Positions 56,857 through 64,000 of a stretch of DNA of 64,000 nt are shown here, piece by piece. Position 1 is the first letter of the stretch, and each line of letters begins with the position of its first letter. The notes beneath the pieces are model-generated. The model did not search any database and was not told where the DNA came from. It saw nothing but the letters and a program-made list of their open reading frames with translations. The stretch spans positions 248,001-312,000 of the forward strand of contig MSJH02000650.1 in the NCBI GenBank assembly GCA_001931875.2, written 5' to 3'. A program made the translations under genes and the position numbers. This DNA is from Byssochlamys sp. IMV 00236. Its lineage: Eukaryota > Ascomycota > Eurotiomycetes > Eurotiales > Thermoascaceae.

Positions 56857-57801
56857 ATAGCGATACCCTTGGTGTGTATGGTATAATGGATCGGGAAATA
56901 CACCTCTGGAACTGGTGTGGATGGGATATAAGAGATTATCTGAATCTGAGACTCTTACTTAGTGAACTTCTTTTTATATGAATAACAGAGCGACGCCATC
57001 GTAACTCTGCTCGGGATACGAGTAGAATGCAAATCGCAAGATATGGATGGTTCAATGGCGTCGTCTGTTTCTGTGGCTTATTTTTACCAGCCTATATCTT
57101 CTAAACAACCCAGCATTCTGCAAACAATGAATGCCAAAACCATAGATCCCGTTTCTACAGTTCCCCTCAGGGATAGTTGTGTCGATATAGAACCCTCCGG
57201 TTCGGTCCGACGTTGTTTCCATACTCTAGTATCTGGAAGTTTGTCCTGGAAGCAGTGGCGAGTGAACGAACAGGTAAGCTGTAATCGTTGACACTCAGAA
57301 GGATACGAGTAATGTTGTTGTATCGAGACAACATGTCATAAATAAATAGCAGATTATCTCGAAGATACTGTGACGTCGTTAAGCATGATGCAGCAGGTAT
57401 AAACCTCACGGGATATATATACCCTGCTCTCGGCTGAATGGAAAGTCACCACGCACTCCTTATTCCAAAGCCTTGAACGTTTTGAAAAGAAAAATGAATA
57501 GCTTAGTAGATCGCACAGAATCTTAAGAAAAAGAAAAGAACAAAGTCTTGCTACTCCAAGTCGCTGCGTGGCAGATAGGCCATGTTGCCATACTGGTGGT
57601 GTTGCGCTGGGGTTGCTGTAGGGAACGGCCGGGATGGCAATACTGGGTCAGTTGGAAAAGCGGGTCATGTGATTGGCCGACGAGCTTTCGAACAATTTGA
57701 CTTCCGATCTTCACCTCGCAACTCCAGGGCAGACAGACTCTCTTCGCCGCCTCACCCTTCCTCAATCTCCTCCCCCCAACCTCCCCTCACACTCGATCAC
57801 A
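56857..57801. other. Intergenic with mppB promoter
   Basis: No gene seen. The right part holds the 18-nt CCAAT-containing element at 57662-57679, then C/T-rich leader sequence before the start at 57802. Confidence 0.55.
57662..57679 (-). promoter_or_regulatory. 18-nt CCAAT/CACATGAC element upstream of mppB
   Basis: Reads CGGCCAATCACATGACCC on the minus strand, 123 nt upstream of the mppB ATG. The identical 18 bases occur in the other orientation upstream of the SDH anchor gene. It contains the HAP-complex pentamer CCAAT and an E-box-like CACATG. Confidence 0.65.
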
Positions 57802-59462
57802 ATGGCTTCCCGGCGCCTAGCTTTCTCTCTGAACCAGGCTCTCCGGAGTCGCGCTGCTATCAATGCCGTGAAGCCCGTCAGACGCGGTTTCGCCTCCCCG
57901 GTTACGCTCCCGAGCACCACCCAGTCGACGACCCTCACCAATGGCCTCACGGTACGGTTTCCGGTCGCAGCAATTGGATTGACGATGTGCTGATGGGATA
58001 CAGATCGCTACTGAGTACTCGCCATGGGCGCAGACCTCCACCGTCGGTGTGTGGATCGATGCCGGAAGCAGGGCTGAGACCGACAAGACCAACGGAACTG
58101 CGCACTTCCTCGAGCACCTTGCCTTCAAGGTACATTACCATTATGACTCTGACGCGAACCGATGGAGACTGACAGTGATATAGGGCACGAACAAGCGCTC
58201 TCAGCACCAATTGGAGCTGGAGATCGAGAACATGGGTGGCCACCTCAACGCCTACACCTCGGTATGAATATTCGGAACGTCATGGAAAGATCTCTTTCGA
58301 GATACTAATTGCCGTCGATAGCGCGAAAACACTGTCTACTACGCCAAGTCCTTCAACGCCGATGTTCCAAAGGCCGTCGACATCCTTGCCGATATCCTCC
58401 AGAACTCTAAGCTCGAGCCTGCCGCTATCGAGAGGGAGAGAGATGTGATTCTGCGTGAGCAGGAGGAGGTTGACAAGCAGCTCGAGGAGGTTGTTTTCGA
58501 CCACCTGCATGCTACTGCTTTCCAGAACCAGCCTCTCGGCCGCACCATCCTCGGACCCAAGGAGAACATCCAGAGCATCCAGCGTGATGACCTGGTCAAC
58601 TACATCAAGACCAACTACACCGCTGACCGCATGGTTCTCGTTGGTGCCGGCGGTATCCCCCACGACCAGCTCGTCCGTCTTGCTGAGGAGCACTTCGGAA
58701 ACCTTCCCAGCCAGCCTCACTCCTCCGCTGCCTCTGCCATCGCTGCTGAGCAGAAGCGCACTCCCGACTTCGTTGGCTCTGAAGTGAGAATCCGTGATGA
58801 CACCATTCCCACTGCTAACATTGCCCTTGCCGTCGAGGGTGTTAGCTGGAAGGACGATGACTACTTCACTGCTCTCGTCACCCAGGCCATTGTCGGTAAC
58901 TGGGACCGTGCCATGGGCAACTCCCCTTACCTCGGCAGCAAGCTCAGCACCTTCGTCAACCACCACAACTTGGCCAACAGCTTCATGAGCTTCTCCACCA
59001 GCTACAGCGACACTGGGTAGGTTATATGAGGATCTTAATCCATGATTTATAAGCTTTGCTAACGTATAAAGTCTCTGGGGTATCTACCTTGTCACCGAGA
59101 ACCTTACCAACATCGATGACCTCGTCCACTTCACTCTTCGTGAGTGGTCTCGTCTGTCTTTCAACGTCAGCGCCGCCGAGGTCGAGCGTGCCAAGGCTCA
59201 GCTGAAGGCTTCTATCCTTCTGTCCCTCGACGGAACCACCGCCGTTGCTGAGGACATTGGTCGCCAGATCATCACCACCGGTCGCCGACTGAGCCCCGAG
59301 GATGTTGAGCGTGCCGTTGGACAGATCACCGAGAAGGATGTCATGGACTTTGCTACGCGAAAGCTGTGGGATCAGGATGTCGCTGTCAGCGCTGTCGGAA
59401 GCATCGAGGGTCTGCTCGACTACCAGAGAATCCGCAACGACATGAGCCGCAACCTTGCGTAA
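57802..59462 (+). CDS. mppB: Mitochondrial processing peptidase beta subunit
   Basis: The catalytic subunit of the matrix protease that removes presequences from imported proteins; in many fungi it also serves as core protein 1 of complex III. Five exons (57802-57951, 58004-58129, 58184-58261, 58322-59016, 59072-59462) give 479 residues. A basic, Ser/Ala-rich presequence ([20 protein letters not shown]) precedes the mature part, which starts near [12 protein letters not shown]. The inverted zinc motif HFLEH is at residues 84-88, followed by [20 protein letters not shown] and RENTVYYAK; the distal Glu ligand lies in the [13 protein letters not shown] helix. The second half contains the non-catalytic M16 domain. 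Family length is normal. Confidence 0.97.
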
Positions 59463-61551
59463 AGGAATTGAGACCTTGGGTCTTTATATCGCCGTGTTTC
59501 CGTCCCATCATGCCATCATCTTTTCCTTTGTTTTTGCCAGGTGATAGATAGATCATGTGGTAGTAGCAGCGCGTCTTGTACAGTATACAACTGTCCACCT
59601 ATATTCTCCAAAACTTTAGTTCATTTCTTTTTTCTTTGTCGTTATCCAATGTACTGTACGTAGTTTCAAAGCTGCTATGCTTCCATGACCTGCTATCTAG
59701 AAGATGGCCAAGATCAAGCTATGGCAATTCTGCTAGGAACTGTCGAGCAAGAAGTTCTGATAACGACCTGGGCGGACTCGTACAGTACATAATTAGCACC
59801 ACGATGCAAGCTTGATGTGTAGATTCCTATTCCACTTTGAAAACAAAAGCCTTTCGCATTTGATGCTTTCTGCAACTTGGAATATTGAACACCGAATGCA
59901 GAGTCATATTCCTGCTTCATCTTTGTAGAAGGTGCTGCGTCGAATAGCATCGAGTTTCTTGTCAAGCGCAACCCTGCAGGAGAAATTTAGTGCTTACAGA
60001 CACATCCGGCCCGGTGGTTCAACGTTTGACCTGAGGAGATAAGAAGTTTCTTTGGACTTTATGATCTGGAAGTGACTCATGATATTAATCTTTACCTTTA
60101 TTTATGTTGCGATTTGGCTCTCATATCTGGCAAAGATCCATGGTGCGGAGATAACATGGAGTGACGCGCTGAGTGGAAGTTCTATTTCAATGCATCTAAC
60201 TGTTATTTCCCTCCGACGTCCCCCTGCTTGTCTCTGTTCGTACATCTACTCTTGCCCCTCATGCGACTTTTGACTTCATTACGATCAGCAGAGGCCCTTA
60301 TCGTCAAATACGCAACCTGTATCATACAAATATCCACCACCTTATGATATGCAGCAATGCGTTGACATGGGTACTTAGTCTAGATAATTACATTGTCCAA
60401 TCCTGCGGAAACACAGTTCATTTATCGGACGATTAACCAGAATGCAGTTACATCTCCGGTGTCCTGCGACGCACTAGATGTACGTCTAGTATCTACCAAC
60501 CGAGGTATGTCCCCAGGACAGCCAAAAAGGATGATGGCTGATTGATATTATTGTCCAGGATGGCCCCAGTGAGGTGGTTTTGCCTATAGAATACGCTTCT
60601 ACAGCATGAAAATACCACACTACGGTGTAGCATGAGCGTCGAGTCTATGGTATCAAATCCTCTGAGAGAGCACAAAGTGGATGTTCCTGGAATTGATTAA
60701 TAATGCGGCACAAACACCCCGTTACGTGTCCCAGTATGCTAACTGACATCACATAATAATGATCTCGCTGGATTCATGTCTTGGGTGCTCCTATTGAGAG
60801 AATGAAGCATAGTGACTCTTGAGATTCTATGCTATGATATTCAATAATCCCTTCGACACCTCATGCAGTGAATCCCTCTGAAGCGAAAGAAGTGTGAAAC
60901 GCGGCGGGGCACCGTTGAAGCTTGACGGTGACCTCACGGCCTTATTACCGGTTCCGCTACTTCCTACAGGAAAAGCTCCCCGCCGCAGTGATCAGTGAGG
61001 AAGTGCGTGCCCGAGCCTATGGAGATCATTGCTGGCGCTCCTCTCTTCATGTGCGGTCGTTTTCAGCCACAATATGACAGCTATTGCGCAACGGCTACGC
61101 CAGAGTGAATATGCTCCCGGATGAGGACAAAGCTGGCTGCTTCTCAACCTTTAAACCCAATTATATTCATTCGACTTGGGAAGATTTCGCCTATTCTACG
61201 CATCTAGAAAAAGGATCTACCGTTTTCGAGCTATACGCCGCTAAAAAGATCAATTTCTAGAGTACGTTTTTTTTGTGGAGATCGCCACCACGTCCACGCA
61301 GACGTCGTATGGTATTAGAGCTCGAGAAGCTTCGAACCAGATTTCGGGTTGACTCTTCTCCGTTGCTTTATAATACATACTGCACGTTGCTCGGACGCAT
61401 ACCTATTCTTGGTAATCCACCGCGGTAGTATAAGTTGCTCTCCAATCCCTCAGATCTAGAGACCCTTCTGGCCTGGGAGTCTTACCTTACTTTCATACCC
61501 TGCCAATACCCAATTTAACCCTCTTGATATCTATACTCGAAAATAGTCATC
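59463..61551. other. Gene-poor stretch, no gene seen
   Basis: 2.1 kb without a convincing frame. The left end is mppB 3' UTR; the right end (60900-61550) is the promoter of the MDR enzyme. A short T8 run occurs near 61267. Confidence 0.5.
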
Positions 61552-62586
61552 ATGAGTAACAAGGCACTCGTTTTCAAGAAGGTCCCTACCGAATACCCTG
61601 TTCCCGGGGAGCATTTGGCCGTCGAGACGGTTTCCGGCGATGCTAACTCTCCCGCGCCAGCAAATGGAGTCACGTTGAAGTCCCTCTACGCCAGCTATGA
61701 CCCCTACATGCGCGGCCGGATGCGCCCCGCAGAGGTGAAGTCCTACGCTCCGGCTTTCGAAGTCGGCAAGCCGATCGATAGCGCCATCATCGCGAAGGTC
61801 CTCAAGTCCAACAACTCCAAGTACAAGGAGGGGGATCTTGTCATTGGTCAGCTTCCCATTCAGGAGTATATCCTGCTGGATGGTAACTCAATTGGCGCAA
61901 TCAAGCCTCTCGACAACCCTCTTGGCATTGAGGACATCCGAGTCTTCCTGGGTGCCCTTGGCATGCCCGGTTTGACTGCCTACTCTTCCCTCTATGAGAT
62001 TGGAAAGCCCAAGAAGGGCGAAGTCATTTTCATCTCTGCAGCTAGCGGTGCCGTTGGCCAGCTTGTTGGACAACTCGCGAAGCACGATGGTCTCAAGGTC
62101 ATTGGCAGTGTTGGTTCGGATGAAAAGCTGGAGTTCATCACCAAGGAGTTGGGCTTTGACGGCGGTTTCAACTACAAGAACGAGAAGCCTGCAGATGCTC
62201 TGAAGCGCCTTGCCCCCGAGGGCATCGACATCTACTACGAGAACGTCGGCGGAGAGCACCTCGAAGCTGCCCTGGATGCTATCAGGGACTTTGGTCGGGT
62301 CGTTGTCTGTGGTATGATCTCTCAGTACAACACCACGAACCCCTACCCCATCAAGAACATCTCCAATGTGCTGGTGAAGCGTCTCGAAATGCGCGGCTTC
62401 ATCGTCTTGGACCCTGGTTTCGCCGACCCGTACCTCGAACCGCACCAGAAGAACGTGCAGAAGTGGATCAAGGAAGGTTCTTTCAAGGCTTTGACCCACG
62501 AGACCGTTGGCATCGACAACGCTGCGGAAGGTCTGGTTGGTATTTTCCACGGCAAGAACAAGGGCAAGGCTGTGCTCAAGTTTTAA
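61552..62586 (+). CDS. Zinc-independent MDR oxidoreductase, prostaglandin reductase / 2-alkenal reductase-like
   Basis: An intronless, cytosolic NADPH-dependent double-bond reductase of 344 residues. Features: the N-terminal catalytic fold with SLYASYDPYMRGRM, the coenzyme fold ISAASGAVGQLVGQLAK (the AxxGxxG form of this branch), YYENVGGEHLEAAL, and GMISQYN, which is nearly invariant in leukotriene B4 dehydrogenase and alkenal reductase relatives. There are no cysteine ligands for a catalytic zinc. Its natural substrate is probably an alpha,beta-unsaturated aldehyde or ketone, inferred from family. The C-terminus GKNKGKAVLKF is also typical. High use of C-ending codons suggests good expression. 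Confidence 0.92.
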   Translation: MSNKALVFKKVPTEYPVPGEHLAVETVSGDANSPAPANGVTLKSLYASYDPYMRGRMRPAEVKSYAPAFEVGKPIDSAIIAKVLKSNNSKYKEGDLVIGQLPIQEYILLDGNSIGAIKPLDNPLGIEDIRVFLGALGMPGLTAYSSLYEIGKPKKGEVIFISAASGAVGQLVGQLAKHDGLKVIGSVGSDEKLEFITKELGFDGGFNYKNEKPADALKRLAPEGIDIYYENVGGEHLEAALDAIRDFGRVVVCGMISQYNTTNPYPIKNISNVLVKRLEMRGFIVLDPGFADPYLEPHQKNVQKWIKEGSFKALTHETVGIDNAAEGLVGIFHGKNKGKAVLKF

Positions 62587-63262
62587 GCGCGGTCGGCGGA
62601 TATAACCTGAAGCGGAAATCAGATGGATATGAAGTCATGACACCGAAACGCCATGTTTGCATAGTCGCATGAGACTGGACTATGTATGCATGGGCAGTTC
62701 TTGAGGAAATTTTCATCCCTTTGGATGCTGTTAGCATTTATCGGTAGTTTATGAGAACAAAGACATCATGGTAGAAATGATGATTCGAATCCAATGTGAT
62801 GGGTCCCAGATAATCTTCGCTAGAAGGCGTAGTTCATGAGCTGCTCAGTCATCTATATTATTAGCGAGACTCAACATGTAGTCTTCAGATAATGTGCGAT
62901 GCAATAACAACTACAATAACAACTATCAGTAATGCACAAGCTAACTATAGAGTACAGTATCTACGAGCTATTGCTACTGCTATTATTGCCGCCTATCGGG
63001 CCTTCTCGGCTAGTGAGCGGATGAAGCGGCCAATCACATGACCCATAATGTGATGACCGCATTCCGACTTGAACTTCCGAGGAAGATCCATCCAACTTCC
63101 TCCGCGAACTCGCGGCTAAGAGCATCTTGACTGACAAGCTCACCTTTTGACGACGGTCTATACCCAGAGCCATCTTCGAACGCTCAATTACGGTCGCTTG
63201 ACACTTCCGGCAATCTCTGTCGTCTATTACTGCTTCGAGAACCGATTTCCTCAGCAGCAATC
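62587..63262. other. Intergenic with SDH anchor promoter
   Basis: No gene seen. Contains the second copy of the 18-nt CCAAT element at 63027-63044. Confidence 0.55.
63027..63044 (+). promoter_or_regulatory. 18-nt CCAAT/CACATGAC element upstream of SDH anchor gene
   Basis: Reads CGGCCAATCACATGACCC on the plus strand, 219 nt upstream of the ATG, and is identical over all 18 bases to the element upstream of mppB but in the opposite orientation relative to the gene. Confidence 0.65.
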
Positions 63263-64000
63263 ATGGCCTCGTTCGTCCGCCCCTCCTCGGTCCTGAGGCA
63301 GAGCGTCCTCTCCATGTCCAGGACGCCTGCTACTCGCACTGCCTTCTACTCGACCAAGTCACCTCTCGCCGCGACTTTCGTCCGTCCTTCTCAGGTCCAG
63401 AAGAAGGAGAGCGCCGTTTCGTCGCAGGTTGCGGCTTTCCACGCTTCCGGAAAGAAAGAGATTCTGCCTCCTCTGCCTCGTGAGTGCTAGCCCTCCGCAA
63501 TTGCCATTATCATGCGAGCAAGAAGCAGTTCGCATGAGATGTGTAGGAGCTGCGTGTTGAGCATTGATGCTAACGGAATGTGTAATTGCAGAGGTCGTTC
63601 ACGGAACCAGTATGTCTACCCTATAAAACCTCCGTTTGTCCGCATATACAAAACAAGTCACATTACATTTGCGAGACTCCGTCGAAAGAATCGCAACATG
63701 GAATAAGAAAGCATGAGAATACGTATCATGAATTGAGAACTGACTGATGTGATAATTAGCGAACGACGCTGCCCCGGTTCCTCCTCCATCGCCCACTCAC
63801 GGTAGCTACCACTGGACCTTCGAGAGGTGGGTGATATTGCACTAACAAGTCAGAATATCCAAAGCTGACTGTTTCTGTAACAGACTGGTCTCTGCCGCTC
63901 TCGTTCCCGTCACCATCGCTCCCTTTGCCGCTGGTTCTCTGAATCCCGCTCTGGACTCGTTCCTTTGCGCTCTCCTGGTTCTTCACTCGCATGTCGGATT
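63263..64000 (+). CDS. sdh4: Succinate dehydrogenase membrane anchor subunit CybS (partial, cut by window end)
   Basis: The small cytochrome b anchor of respiratory complex II in the inner mitochondrial membrane. Exons are 63263-63479, 63592-63609, 63760-63826 and 63884 to beyond 64000; exon 2 has only 18 nt. The N-terminus is a presequence (MASFVRPSSVLRQSVLSMSR). After the cleavage region come ILPPLPQVVHGT, PTHGSYHWTFERLVSAALVP (the conserved start of the first helix) and ALLVLHSHVGF, where the His pair is the haem-ligand region of the second helix. The final helix and the stop are outside the window. Confidence 0.92.

Overview
The window is a nuclear contig segment from a filamentous ascomycete. 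Short introns (mostly 50-90 bp, GT-AG), gene content (Zn2Cys6 regulators, a Med7 with an FPPPPPFW start, a DUG2-type degradosome gene, a tannase/feruloyl esterase, a class 3 lipase) and protein styles point to Eurotiales, most likely an Aspergillus-like species; I cannot name the species. All gene models below were joined by hand from splice signals and reading frame. Except where stated, exon sums are multiples of three.

Layout. 1-3.7 kb: a Zn2Cys6 regulator (minus, cut by the window edge, not visible as one open frame because it is split by three introns) is divergent from a DHA2-type MFS exporter; the shared promoter carries two perfect CCGG-centred palindromes and an assembly gap. 5.0-9.5 kb: Mediator subunit Med7 (minus), divergent from a PAP2 lipid phosphatase, then a secreted class 3 lipase. 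10-17.5 kb: a TAPT1-family membrane protein converges on a DUG2-type WD40/M20 protein. 18-21.4 kb: one weak small-gene candidate and an orphan repeat-tailed membrane protein. 21.4-26.5 kb: gene-poor, with a decayed cytochrome P450. 26.5-30.7 kb: a class A FAD monooxygenase with a 5-nt exon, then a secreted tannase-family esterase. 32.4 kb: a small three-exon Hva1-TUDOR gene. 34-37.7 kb: a second Zn2Cys6 regulator facing a decayed alcohol dehydrogenase. 38.8-45.3 kb: a DUF7702-like membrane protein, a low-complexity protein ending in a PAM2-like motif, and a 1,024-residue orphan. 46.9-52.3 kb: a GFA/CENP-V-fold protein divergent from a small bHLH factor, then a secreted DUF3455-like protein. 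53-64 kb: conserved housekeeping genes, namely fibrillarin, a DenD-like epimerase/dehydrogenase, mitochondrial processing peptidase beta, a prostaglandin-reductase-like MDR enzyme and the succinate dehydrogenase anchor (cut by the right edge).

How genes fit together. The edges are housekeeping-rich (Mediator, glutathione turnover, rRNA methylation, mitochondrial import and respiration). The middle holds accessory functions (secreted hydrolases, regulators, oxidoreductases) and two dead oxidoreductase genes, which suggests a region where metabolic genes are being lost. The strongest unexpected signals are an identical 18-nt CCAAT-containing element upstream of both mitochondrial-protein genes (mppB and the SDH anchor), the palindromes between the first regulator and its transporter, the hidden multi-exon genes, the PAM2-like tail, and the 5-nt exon. 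I did not find evidence for a mobile-element-borne or defence-like system.
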